64,000 nucleotides of DNA, taken from Neurospora tetraspora (Eukaryota; Ascomycota; Sordariomycetes; Sordariales; Sordariaceae). Every line of letters starts with the position of its first letter. Positions within the stretch are counted from its first letter, which is position 1. This document shows positions 42,932-55,348 of this stretch, in pieces. Below the pieces are notes generated by a model that saw only the letters and a program-made list of their open reading frames with translations, ran no database searches and was not told where the DNA came from. The position numbers and the translations under genes are program-made. The DNA lies in NCBI RefSeq assembly GCF_033439725.1, contig NW_026944386.1, positions 3,534,001-3,598,000 on the forward strand, written 5' to 3'.

Positions 42932-45332
42932 GGTGACAACGTCTGCCTCTGCCCCTATCCCTCTCTCACGTTCTTCGTATTATATAGTCGTACCTTGTTC
43001 AACCCCTTTGTTTTCGGTGTGCGACGTTGCTGGGTCCTAGCCTCCAGTCCGCTATCAACCTGCAAACCCACAGAGTCTTTCAGACACGGACCACGGCAAA
43101 GAGAGACTCTGAGCCAGTAGTAGTAGCAGTAGACAAATCCGAGCAAAGGAGGAAGAGAATTCGTCCACTCCAGCGTACAAGAAGCGTGGGGCTATGTCGA
43201 CTTGTTGGATTTTGAGTTGCAAGCGCAAAAGAGCTCCGGAGGTCTCTCCGCACACAACCCTTCACAAAGGGTGTAGTATACGGTATGGTGACACAAACTG
43301 CAACGGTAACAGCCGTTCGACTTTCGAAGCGCAAACCCAGAGGGGGAAGATCCAAAAGAACGAAGTCAAAGATGATGGAAGGAAACAAAGGCGCAGCAGC
43401 CCTGATCTCAATTCCAACGATTCAACAGTTCCCTGAATGATTCCACACCTTTCCCCAGACGTATCGCACTGCTGCAAGGTTCTCGAGGCACTGCTCTCGG
43501 CGGCAGATTGTAGGCCGTAGCCGAACCAACTGAACAGGCCGTAACGGGGATTGCTTGGCGGGGCTGAGCCTCTTGTACAGGGCGGACGGGGATGCTTTTC
43601 GAGAAGACTGAGGTCCCCGAATTCGAAAACGTGATTTGATTGCCGCACCTTTCTGCGTGCTCCAAACAGTCTCTCTTCCTCCCTTGCTTCTTCACCGTTG
43701 TCAGACCCGTCTACGGGGAGGAGATGTGTTCCTGAAAGAACGACGGTATAGGAGGAGCCGCGCAGCAGGATGACGTACGGTACAGCGCTTCTCTTCAATT
43801 GAGCAATACCGTCCATTCAGTCGTCGATCAGAAGTGCTGTGTTGCAGTGCCCAAAAATGCGGACGTGTTATGGGTCAAGAATGTCGAATGATAGGAGCCT
43901 AGAGCACCACCGTATGCTTTGTGTGGTTGCGGGGTCGAACTTGTTCCTTGGCCCGTGAAAGCTGCTGCCTGCCTAGGTATTCTTCGTGTCGTCCTTCGCT
44001 AAGTAGATAGTTTGGTGATGAACTCCAGATCGATGGCTGATGATGTCTGACTGCTGCTGCTGACTTCTTGTGGCTGCAATGTAGTACGGACGTATCAGAG
44101 GTGGTGGTGGTGGTCGTAGGAAACCGCCGTCTGTAGAGGTAGGCGTCCGTCCTGACGGCTCGCTGGCGTCGCTGGCGTCTCTACTGACAGCCCACAGTGG
44201 CTTGAGTCCTTGACAGTGGATGTGAGGCCCCGTAGAGGTAACCGTTCGGCGACATGGGCGGGAGATGCAGCCTCACAGTGGGGATCATGACAGGGGTTTG
44301 AAGCCTGGACCTCACCTTGCTTCACCTTGCAAGTTGCAACTGGCTCTGCTGCAAATCAACCAACAAGACATGGCTGATGAGCTGCTCGATTAAAAAAGTA
44401 ACCGGCTAAACGCCACGATACTGCGAGGACATTGCGGTGGTGAGGCTGATTGAGGTGTTCATGATGGCGTCGCCGAGAACAGGACCGCGTCAGCTGTGTG
44501 CGCGTCCATCCATCTTGTCCAGAGGCAGAGTAGAATAGACGGGATGCATTAAAAACGGCAGAGAAGAGTTGTCGATGGTGAAAGAGGAGCAAATCTGAAG
44601 TTAAAGATTATATCCAATGGACTGACTGTCTCATGCGAGTATCTCCCTCCAGTGGACAAAACTCAAAAGAGAAAGGACGAAGCACCTAGGTACGTAGTCC
44701 TGACGCACTTGCCCTCTAACCCTCAGCTTGACTCATCTACAACATACGTATGTATCTCCATCCGGTAAATGTCCCAAGCTGTTCCAACCGGACTACTTCA
44801 CCTGCATCGATGTCTCGGAACTCCCGAGAACTGAAGTCTCTCACTGTCTCAGTCAAAAATCTTTAGGTAGGCTCCGTAGGTAGGCTCCGTAGGTAGGTAG
44901 GCAAGCAGCGAGCAGCAGCTGCCTTTGTCTTTGACATGTCTTTGATCTGTCTCACATACATACGTCCATGGGCTATAGACTATGGCAAAGGCGGGCGGGT
45001 TGTCAAGGGAGGAAAGGAAAGCTTGGTACCTACTCCCGTCCCGTCTCGGTTATCGGCAACGAAGCGGACTACGTCCCAACAGCGGTACGGACACGATGCC
45101 CGCCGATACGGCACGGAGCGGGGCGGGATAATGGAAAAAAAAAATACGGATGGCGGCGGGACGGGGCGTGCATACAGACAATGCGATGCAGATACAGATA
45201 CGGATGCCAAGTATATCGTGCAGATGAAATCTAAAAATGATGTCGATGAGAGTTATCCCATCACGTTGGAAAAGAGAATCTGAAAAAAAGGAACATATGA
45301 GAGAACCGAATAAATCCCCCCAAAAAAGTCAC
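42932..45332. other. Gene-poor region upstream of the Hsp70-like gene
   Basis: About 2.4 kb with no convincing gene. A 185-codon minus-strand ORF with a real ATG (43816-43262) has no motif and unbiased codon use, so I do not call it. A 13-bp unit TAGGTAGGCTCCG is tandemly repeated at 44864-44889, followed by TAGG repeats. Confidence 0.5.
44864..44901. repeat. Short tandem repeat, 13-bp unit
   Basis: Two exact copies of TAGGTAGGCTCCG (44864-44876, 44877-44889) followed by three TAGG units (44890-44901). A local slippage repeat. Confidence 0.9.
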
Positions 45333-45338
45333 AAAAAA
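45333..45338 (-). terminator. Pol III terminator of tRNA-Ser
   Basis: Six T on the minus strand, 22 nt beyond the 3' end of tRNA-Ser. This is the first run of at least four T downstream of that gene. Confidence 0.7.
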
Positions 45339-45360
45339 GAAGTTGTTAATGGTCATCGTG

Positions 45361-45442
45361 CGACGTGGGCCTGATTCGAACAGACGCTCCCGAAGGAACA
45401 AGATTTCTAGTCTTGCGCATTAGACCACTCTGCCACCACGCC
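45361..45442 (-). tRNA. tRNA-Ser (anticodon AGA)
   Basis: An 82-nt type II tRNA on the minus strand. The acceptor GGCGTGG pairs with CCACGTC (one G-U pair), with a G discriminator. The anticodon stem CAAGA/TCTTG encloses CTAGAAA, so the anticodon is AGA (Ser, UCU codons). A long variable arm around CCTTCGGGAGC, as expected for tRNA-Ser, precedes the T arm with TTCGAAT. There is no intron. Confidence 0.95.
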
Positions 45443-46576
45443 GAATGGTTATTATTTGATGGATATTCAACGCAGAGCTCGGGCTTATTTAGGCACGTGT
45501 GGTATCCACTTCACCTTCGAAAAAGATGTAACACTTGGAGGACGGTATTGATGTTGTGAAAACGTGTTATATCGAGCGTAGGTGCATATTTATAGGGACA
45601 AGGTAATGGTTATAATAATAAACTGACATAGAAAACTTTCTTCTCTTCTCCTCTCCTTCTTTATCTTCCCAACGACTAGAAACCCGGGCCCGCGCAGTAC
45701 TACAACCAAGCAGGCCCTCCTGTGCATCTTCATGTCCATCCTCCTCCCATTATCGCTCCGTCCCATTCTCTTTCTGGCAGATGTGTTTAGTAGAGGGACC
45801 AGCCGCCTTGGAATCCCTTTCTTCATCTTCTCATCTCACGGACGACCGATTATTTGTCCAACGAGAAATGCGCTCCTGAGTTCCGCCTGTAGTCCCAAAA
45901 CGCACACACGACAGCTATCGGTCTCTATAAACGGTTGTTAGGGGGGTATTTCCAATGACACAGACAAGGAAGACAAAAACCAATGGGCGCACACAAAAAG
46001 AACCAGAGTATAGATGCGCATAAAGGTGGTATTAAAAGGCCCAATATAGGTTTTGAGATTTGTAAGGCCGACGACACACACACGCCAGACTTTTTTCCTC
46101 CAGGAGGGGTATTCGACACAAAAAAATTAGAAACAGATAGATACCATTCAACAACCACCAAATAGTTTTTGTTGTGTAGAAAGATCCAGCTTCTGCTACA
46201 AGATCCCCATATATGTGTGCATGTGCGTGCGAGAGATATGTAAGATGCATGCAGAAGCAGCGAAAAATAAAAATAAACGTGGGGGGGTATGAAGATGAAG
46301 TTGAAACAAAAAAAAGCAAGCAAAAGCGAGACCAGCAACTGCCATATCAAAGCAGTAGCCCGTCTCTTACTGAGCGGGAGCAGAGAGAAAACCCAAAACA
46401 CAGCCCAGATACCGATAAGAACGTGGTAATGATGCCTTGCCGAAAGAACACCCAGAACACCATTCCACGTAAACACCACCCAAAGAGGAAACCCACTCAT
46501 TTTCTTTTCCCTAGATCCGCAAAAGACCGCCCCCACCCACCGTCAATACAAAACATGTCGAAAAAAGAAACTGTAT
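45443..46576. other. 3' flank of the IME2-like gene and tRNA-Ser upstream region
   Basis: About 1.1 kb, A-rich on the + strand. It contains the 3' UTR of the minus-strand kinase gene and the 5' flank of tRNA-Ser. No gene was recognised. Confidence 0.5.
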
Positions 46577-49050
46577 CTAGATACGGCTCCCTGCCGCCCA
46601 GATACTGGCTGATGCCGATGCTGCCCAGTCACCCTCATCATTGTAGGGAGGCGTGGGCCACTTGTATTCTGACGACCTTTTGTTTTGTTCCAGGGATTGG
46701 GGAGTCAGAGCTTTTTTCCCGTGATCGGCAAAGAAGATGTTTTGGCCACTGGCTGACGGTGATGGAGTTAAGTAAGGGTTAGTGAGCCCCAGATTGCTGG
46801 CCGATTGTCTGAGATGTTTTGTATCCTTCTCCAGACGCTGGATAGCCTTCCGGGTTGATGTGAGGGCTTCGTCAATCAGTTCGTCCTCTTCATCGGGCGC
46901 ATCATACTGGTTTACACCCTGAGCAGCTTGTTGCCTCCGCGTCCTGCTTGAAACTGGTCCGGATCCCCGAGCACTCATCATCAGGTTATCTACCGACCTT
47001 GGTTGATGATGCGGCAGCGAATGGTGTCTCTTGAGAGTACTTTGTGGGGGCGCTCGGTGCGCTGCTGGCATGGGCGGAACTTCGGCAACGGGTTGGGGAT
47101 CTCTCAGCGTCTTTTCGAGAGATTCGAGCGTGTCTTTGGGGACGGGGGCCGGTGGCGGGTTGTCGATGACCATGGAAGATCTGTTACTTCCCCAAGGTCC
47201 GCAGCCTACGCCGTGAGGTTGGGCTTCGATGTCGTCATAAGCGGGAGACATTGGTGTCTGGTGCCTTCCGGAGAACCTTCTCGCTCGCTTCCTGAGGTGC
47301 GAAAAGAAGCTCTCCTTCGTCCCGCTCGTGGGCGAGGCAAGACCAGTTTGTCCATTTAGCGCTCGTTCGGCCTGCTGGCGGTGGATCTCGGCATAGTGAT
47401 TTGTGGCAGATGCGACGGATAGCTGACGGCCAATCTTCTTCGAGGCTTTGTTTTCGTCGGCGGCACTCCTTTGCGTTCCATTTACGTAAGCATCGTTGTA
47501 TGAAGGTGTTCTGCTGCTTGCCTGTGCGGTCACTGCGTCAGACAAGGGTGTGATTGGGCGGATGGTGGGAAGAATCGGCATGGGAGCGACATTCGATGGA
47601 CCGTTATTCCACGTTGTCCTCTTGCTAACAGCTGGAGCTGGCCTGGGCTTTGGGGAGGGAACTTCCGGTGCAACCTGCACGGGTGATGGACGGGGAGCAA
47701 TGTTCACCTTTGCATTTTCTTGCGTCGTCGACACAGTAGAGACCTCGGTGCTGCTCTCAGAACGGCCGATCAGGGATTTCCTGAACCACGATGGTTTCGA
47801 AGACGTAGGCGTGGACGTGGCCGAGTCCTTTCCGCGGCTGATATCCGATTGTTTGCGGCCGAGGATCCGGGAAGCGGAGGACTTGGGCCTCAATGGGTCA
47901 ACGGCGTCGGTGAAGTAGTCGTGGGCAAGGGCCTGGGTCGACGTCGGTCGGTTCTTGGGGTCCCACATTAAACACCATGTCACAAATTGGGCGAGCGAGG
48001 TCGGCCACTGGGGGGTTTGGAGAATGGTGTCCATGGAATGCGGCGCCATCTTGGGGAAAGAAAAGCCGAGCTTTCCAGCAAGACGGGTACCTTCTCTCCA
48101 TTCTCCGCCGCCGACACGGGCTCCGGCCTTGTTGTACCAGTTACCCGGGCTTCCCATAATTTCGCAAACTCTCCACACTTGATCGACCTCATTTCCGCCC
48201 GGGAACAACGGCTTCAGCGTAGCAATTTCGACGGCCATGGCTCCGATGGCCCAGATATCAACCGGCGCCGAGTACTCACCAGCCCTGAGGAGGACTTCTG
48301 GGGCGCGATACCATCGGGTTGAGACGTATGTGGTGTACGGGAGTTTCGAATGCGTCTCGCGGGCCAGGCCGAAGTCGGCAATCTTTACCGTATACGTGGG
48401 CGGCGTTGATGGAGGGTTCATCAGCGCGGAATAACGGCGGAACGAGTTCTGGGTGTCCATATGCGAGGATGTCGATACTAGAATGTTTTCGGGCTTGATA
48501 TCTCTGTGGAAAAAGTGATGCGCGTGAATGTGTTCGAGACCCTTCATGATCTGGAACAAGATGCTCTTCACGCTCGAGTTGTCCAGACACTTGTGGTCCC
48601 TCGCCTTCATCAGTTGATAGAGGTTGCCTTCCATATACTCCATGGCAATATGAAGCTTCTTGGTGAAGGGATCCAGGAAGATGTCGAGCGCTGGCACCAA
48701 ATGGGGATGGGCAGGAAGCGTCCGCAGGAAGACTACTTCCCTCAGTTCCATGCACGGTCCTACCGACTCGAATGTTTTCTTCATTGTCTTGATGGCAATC
48801 TGTTGAAAACACAAGTGTTAGACTGAACCTGTGTTCATGGCAGAAATATCGATGAAACGGGAACCGGACTACTTACGACAGTACCGCGGCGGGCAACGGT
48901 GGCACCTGAACTCCGGACTCTAGCCAACACGACACTTCCAAAACTTCCATCGCCAATCTCTTTGAGCACCTCAAACCTATCCTCAAGAGCCTGTCCTGAA
49001 CCGATTCCATGGGAAGACCCCTGAGGGGTCAGAGTGTGTACGACGGTCAT
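46577..49050 (-). CDS. ime2: IME2/MAK-type CMGC protein kinase
   Basis: Two exons on the minus strand, 49050-48877 and 48799-46577, with intron GTAAGT..CAG in phase 0, giving 798 aa. The kinase domain (about residues 25-320) shows the Gly-rich loop EIGDGSFGSVVLAR and VIAIKTMKK formed at the splice, with the ATP-binding Lys. HFFHRDIKPENILV is the catalytic loop, DFGLARE is present, and the activation segment TTYVSTRWYRAPEVLL carries a TxY dual-phosphorylation motif. VDIWAIGAMAVEI and the CMGC insert (FPGGNEVDQVWRVCEIMGSP) place it with Ime2/MAK/ICK kinases. The ~470-residue C-terminus is Ser/Pro-rich and likely disordered. Yeast Ime2 drives meiosis. Neurospora IME-2 is reported to act in sexual development control. 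Its upstream region is about 10 kb without a gene. Confidence 0.95.
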
Positions 49051-52000
49051 GGTGCCGAGTTACACAAAGATCGCAAGCGGGCTTGATCGGAAAGACTCGC
49101 CAGTGTATCGATATCTGCAAGAACTTGCTGTTGTATAATTCTGATTTCCGTAGCAGCGACGGACGGCAGAACTGAGTTGATGCCGAGAAACGAGGGGCTC
49201 TCCTGAAGAGCTGCGCACAATTACCGGGGCATTCAAGAGACCCAAATTGTTCTGCTGTCGCAAAATCGAAATCGCTTTCGTGTCTTTAAGGTGTATTTCT
49301 GCGCTGTACCGACGTTTTAATCGGGCGAATGTGTATGTCGCAGGGTCGCGTCGAGCGATTGATGCTAATGCGGATGTTGCTGCTGCTGCTGATGGATGCA
49401 AGTCGACAGTGCTGACTTCTTTTTTTCTCGCCGGAGTTTAGTATAGTGGTATGGAACCGTGAAGGAGCGGATCGGTTATGGTAAACCAAATTGAGTAGAA
49501 GGAAAAGTGTAAATGAACGGACGAGTATTTTTCCTCGAGAAATGAGCGACGTGAAAATGATGCTATGTATGATGAAGAAAAATGAATGGGGAAACTGGTG
49601 GAAAAGCAACCCAACGAGACGGGAGTGCGCCTGGAGAGTCGAGGAGGTAGGGGCCCGGCGATGATGGGGGACCCAGTTTGGCACCAAGCCAAGAGCCTAT
49701 GCTGCCCTGGGACTGTGCTGCCGTGGGCTGGTGCTGGGCTGGTACTGGCCGGTGCTGGTGGGAATGGAATTGCACGAGGCGAGGGCCCAGGATCTTGTTC
49801 GGGGTGTGCGGGTCGTCGCGGGTCGAGGGGATAGAGCCTTCGTCTAAAAACGATCGGATCCCAGGAAAGGAGCTCCGCAAACCGTATTTGCAATACGTAC
49901 GCCCACTCTAGCGCGATCCGACGCAATGGATGCTATCGATCAGCTCGAGGTTGCGTGGTTCTGGGTGGAAAGCGCCTATTTTCGTGAGGTTGTTGCGACG
50001 ATGGGAGAGAGTTCGAAGCGAAGTGGAAGCTGGGGGGGTTTCCAGTTCCAAACTGAAGTCCAGCCGGCACAGGAGCGGAGAGGGAGCGAGCGAGATTCGA
50101 AGAGATGAGACGGTCCTGTACAGGTGAAGCTGTAAGCTCTGACAGGTGTCGACACAGCATGTGTAGGTATGGTACCTCTACTGTAACTGTAATAACGGTC
50201 ACTAGGCGGTGCAGACGTCGAAAATGTTGTAACAGAGATACCCGAAGTAACGCGGCTATACAGGAGGGATACGAGGTAGACTCTGATAAGCTACCTGTAC
50301 CTGCGAGCGTACTGCCAAGTAATATAGTGAGTAGGCTCGATCTCCCACTTCAGTCCAGGGCCAGGCACGGCGCGATGTCTAGCTCGAAGCACAGGCGTCC
50401 TATGATGTAGTGTAGGTGTACTCCAAAGGTCGGCCTCTCTTGTTCGCTGGTGCGTTGCCTGGTTGCGTCTGTCTCAAGTTCTGCTTGTCCCCAATGCCCA
50501 ATGCCCGTAGGGATATGGTGTTTCGGTACGGTGATTGATGGACGGTGGCGGCGACGGCCCTTCCGCGGCACCGGGTACCCTTGACTGTGCTGTGGTACAG
50601 GTACACTGTAGAACTGGATTGGGGTGCTCGACGTCCTGGAGACCTGGACTGCCCACTGGCTTGTCCCTCGGTGGAAATGCCCCAGACGTGGATCGCGTCT
50701 CCGATATTCTCGTCGCAGAACCGTCTCCGTCTCACACGGTCGACAGGGGAATTGCGAGGGGTGGGACGAGTGCGACGAGGGCCTGGAGGGGTGCGAACTG
50801 GTTGGAGAGACAATGCCGTGGTAATCAGTGGTAGTGTATACTACGTATAGAAACCGACAGGGAGCGGACGACGATGGGTGGACCAGGCAAATCCCACCTT
50901 GGTAATGCTCATGTGCAATGCGCGCTAGGACGGCGATAATTTTGCATTCAGAGATTGTTCGGTGGTCGAGATTGAGTGCAATTGAGATTGGAGGTGAAAA
51001 TGGTTCCAAAAGTGGTTCCAAAATTGCGGGCAATGGAGCCTTCCTTACCTCTAGCATGAAGCGATGGGGCCAGGGCGGGCTTCGAGAAGACGATAGGGGA
51101 CCCCCAATCTCGCTAGTGATTCGGAGGAGCGGTGCTCTTCTTGACGGCAATTTGAGAGTCCATAGCCTGGGACCCAACACACCACCATCACCGAGGACCC
51201 AGCAAGAGTGGAATCTGCAAAGGAGCAGGGAGGGAGTCAAGAGTGTAGAGTTAAAAAGGAAGCAGAGGGGAAAAAAGAAACAAGGCTGTACAATTAGAGT
51301 CATGATGCGTCTCTTTTCCCACTCGGTGGCGGATGTGATGAGAGAGTCAAAATAGACAAATGCTACAAAACAATGTGAGCTCATAGCAGAGAGCGAGCGA
51401 GCTGAGTTCGGCAGGGGCAACTGCTCGGGCTCAATCATTTTCGCGGCTATTCTCAACAACTTCAATCACGGTTGCCCAGCTCCGCCTTGACTTTGGCGAC
51501 GACACGAGAAAAGCTCTTTATAGGCAGGATTCAACGTACATGATTGCAGTATCAAAGTCTCTGCTGTGCTGTGTGGAGCTGTGCGCAGTGATAAAGAAGT
51601 GGACTTCCAAGACTTTCTCGCTGTTAGAGAAATGCATGTGTACACACCCAGTCCACTATCTACTTCAACGTACTTCACACGCCCGGTAGCACTTTACCTG
51701 CATGTGCTGGCTCTCAATGAGGAACAACCAAACCTAACCTCACTCTGCACTTGGACGAATCCACGAATCCAGAAGCGGCCACTGTGACGATATTGGAGAA
51801 CTTCCACTTGAGAGATATCGCCGGACCTCTTCAGTGGCTGAGACTGCCGGGCTCGCCAGGAATCGCAGACCACAAGACCACATTCGCGGATTCATTCGTC
51901 CATTTTGTCCACCAAAACTGGTCCGTCAGGAATGACAAACCCCCACCCGACCGCCCCCCATGCGATCTGACGGATTGTCGCAGGGCAGCTCTTTCTGATC

Positions 52001-55000
52001 AGAAACTGAACGACATGCACTTTTTACGCCAGTCCTTGTGGTCTTTTGACCTCGTGGCTCTGAACTAAGGGGCCCATCTTGTCGAGAGGGGACAGATTTG
52101 ATAGCGCTTGGTTGATCACATGCACGGGAAGATACTGGATGCGTCAACACTCGCTGGAACCTCTTCAGAGAAACGGCAATCTCCATATTACATACTGCCA
52201 AGGTATAATATAGAGGTAGTTGTCTTGGGTTCTGAAGCCCAGTCTGTGTCAGGTCGCGCTGTCCGTGATCTCGAAACTCTAGCGGTAATCAAGTCAGAAT
52301 GCAGAACCGCGTCCCGTCACATCGCGGGGAGATATACCTACGCCTGTCCCATAGAGGGGTGCTGTTGCAAAAAGTCTTCCCCATCTTTCGGGAAGGGCGC
52401 GCATCAATCATGCGGCATCGCATGAACAAGCAAACCTCCTTCGCTCCGGGATTTCCAACGGCCGCCCGTTTTCCGTTTCCAATCTTTTGCGGGTGAATTG
52501 GGTCCAGGAATTCCCCTGCCTGTTCGCAAGGCCAACTGAAAATCGACCTTTACTCCCGGTCCGAACCCATGCCGTGGTTCGGCGACCGTACTTGCCTCCT
52601 TCACGATGTTACCTTCCAATTTGCCAATCCACATTCACTGGCATGGAAGCTGAAGCTCTCCAAGAAGGAACCGAAGAAGACCAACTTCTGACATGTTTCT
52701 AGAATACCGTCACGTTGCCATCATGATCTCTCGAACCCACTGCTTTGGAATTGCGTTGGAACCTCTCAACGTACGACTGAGAGGTCAACAGAACCGGAAC
52801 CTTGAAGACCACCTGAAGGGGAATTCTACTGTATCATGGTATCGGAATACAAAACTTCCCCGCTCGATATATCGCTCTCCGGCGCCGCAGCCGCAGCCTT
52901 TTTCTCCAAGCTCCCGTCCTTCGACCAGTTGGGATTTTGCCTCTCATGTTTCAGCCCAGCTCATTCCCTCTTTTGTCGACGGCCAGCTTGCCATGGCCAA
53001 AGTTGGTGCATGCCCACCCCGACCTGCAGAGAGATGCGCAGGCACGTTTTCCTCTTTGAAATGTTTCACTGCACAATCCCGTTTATCTTCCCACCTTTGT
53101 CGACAACATCCCACTGCCGTTTGGTTCGTCTGGTTTTGGCACCAAAAGCATCGCATGCTGTGTTCATGAAAAGAGTGAGTGACTCGCTAAAAAAAGGGCA
53201 TGGTCGTGCGTCGTGGTGACAGTCGTCACTCGTGCACATCCGCGATCAACTCCTATTGGTCCAGGAAATTAATATTGCCCCACTGCGTGTACAGAGTACT
53301 TTGAGCGTTATCACTAGCAGGTTGCTAATGCACCCAATTACACACATGATCGGCCATGAGTGAGATTGCACCCAAAGTATCGGGAACCCAATTGGGTTCT
53401 GAGTGCCAATTTCTTAGCTCCATCAGCGGGGCCTCCCCATCTCTCCATTTCCCATTTCCAATTCTCTCCAGGAACCTCCCGTCCTGCTCCAACTTCCCAC
53501 TTTGCTTGGCCCTGACAATCCCTCTCGCTCGTCGTGTTCCAGTTGCGAAGATCGGATGATCCGAGTCATTCAAGAACTGGTCGAGCAAAGACGTGCCTTT
53601 TCTTCGCTGTCAAATTCGCATCAAGCAATGGCGTTCAGCAGCTGCCTGAGCCTTCTCACACGGCCCGCTAATAGGTCAGTGTTTCAGTGAAACCTCACGG
53701 AATTGCTGACAGCCTCGAGGTAATGACAGAGGGGCGTCATGGGCCTTTTCCACCACAAAGAACGGATGTTCATCCCACTTCAATCCGATTGCCCTTCCAC
53801 TCAACATCTTCGTGGACTATCAAACCCAGCCTTGCCCAACCGGCTACCCAACTGATAGCCTTTCCAGTTCTGGATCACATCGCCAAGCAAAACCATTTCG
53901 CGAGGTCACCGGCTCTCATTCTCCCCCAGGTAACGAACAGCGGCTCGGAAATTCTGGGGAACTGCCCCGGGCCAAAATAGAACGAACTGTTGATGAACCA
54001 TTCGTCCCCGATTTCAAGGGCCTGGCGTCTTGCAGATCTCGTCACCTTGGGTCCGTTCGTGTTTGCCTCTTGTGCCTGGGAGCCTGGCATCCACGGCGGC
54101 CTCGCAATCAGCCCAAATTCCCAAAGATTCCAGCGACCATGCCTCGTCCACTGTACTACACCTACGATATCGACGATACACTGTTCCATCCCTCCAGCTC
54201 CAGGAACGGATCACTACCCGGCCAGTCTGGGCAAGATATATCTATCATATTCACTCGGTTCCTGGCTGTAGCTTGTACCAACGCCACTTGGACTTTCGGT
54301 GTCTCGTTTCCATCATGAGCATCAAACCATATTGCTTGATCACCAGAACAAGTGCTTCATATCACTTCGTTTCTGATTTTCTCAACCAAGCCGAGGTTTT
54401 TGCTTCGCTACCACATCTGAGAAGAGGAAGTATGTACATCTCTTGCCACAGATTCGACTAGCGTAGAGGTATGATGGGCTTGAAGGTGAAATTACAGCCC
54501 AGTACCGTAGGGACATTTCAACGGACGACCTATCGAGCAAACAGGGGGTTCACAGCACGATCACCATTGAGCACACAGATCATATACCCAATTGCGATGA
54601 TGGTCCGTGTAAACCTGGACATCACCACATGGTTATCTCTGCATTTCCAGCATTGGCAAAGATGAGGGGCGTAGGAGCTGAATGAACGGCCAGTGCCGCG
54701 GTCCTACCCCTAACCCCGGCCGGTATGTTTCGGTATCGCAGATTCGCAGTCACACATACCGAAAACATCCCCGTTCATCGGTTTTAAGACAAGGGAAAAG
54801 GAAAAACTACCTACGATCATCTATAAAGGTTTCCGCCCCAGCCGGGTCTTCCGCGGTTGCGCAGTTTCTCCCGCACTGCGTAAGATTGCCCCAAGGCGCA
54901 AAGTGACTGAGGATTGTTGCGCCCCCCTACGCGGATCCCTCGGCGGAGCAACAACCGAGACTACCACGGTTAAAACCCAAGACGAAGCTCAAAATAGACA

Positions 55001-55039
55001 AGAAGCGAGTAATTCAAGAATTTTCCCGTCGACACCCGA
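49051..55039. other. Long gene-free region upstream of the IME2-like gene (left part)
   Basis: Nearly 6 kb of ordinary base composition, not AT-rich, with no convincing gene. The longest ATG-initiated frame is 362 codons on the minus strand (51438-50350). It has no motif and no clear third-position bias. The region may contain the promoter and a long leader of the kinase, or non-coding transcription. Confidence 0.5.
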
Positions 55040-55041
55040 TA

Positions 55042-55346
55042 CAGTAAAGATCCCTGAAAGTGCAACTAATCCGGGCTGGCGAAATCTTTTGCACTTTCTG
55101 GGTATTTGCACTTGGAGGAGCTAGTGCACAGACTAGGAAGCCCCCTCTGGCCATTGAGAGGCGACCAAAAGTGGGTCGCCAGAGCCCCGGTAACTAGGTA
55201 TAAGTATTCTCTCCCACCAAAACTAGACCCCTATAAGTGCAAATTCGGGCTAACGTCTTTGCACTTTGCAGTTTGCAGGTTTTGTATGGGACACTTTGGG
55301 GGGTTTTTGCACTTGGGGGTGGTTGCACTTTCAGGGATCTTTACTG
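55042..55346. mobile_element. Non-autonomous Tc1/mariner-type MITE
   Basis: A 305-bp element is bounded by near-perfect ~25-bp terminal inverted repeats, 55042-55066 and 55322-55346, starting CAGTAAAGATCCCTGAAAGT. It is flanked by TA on both sides (55040-55041 and 55347-55348). The 5'-CAGT terminus and the TA duplication are diagnostic of Tc1/mariner-superfamily transposition, as in the Fusarium mimp elements. The hexamer TTGCAC or its complement recurs at least six times inside, in both orientations (for example near 55062, 55090, 55106, 55259, 55306, 55324). A perfect 7-bp stem GGCGACC/GGTCGCC occurs near 55162. No transposase is encoded. Confidence 0.88.
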
Positions 55347-55348
55347 TA

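Noticed and set aside
43262-43816. Minus-strand ORF of 184 residues starting at a real ATG
   Set aside because: No motif, no clear codon bias, and it lies in the likely promoter region of the Hsp70-like gene. Possible but not supported.
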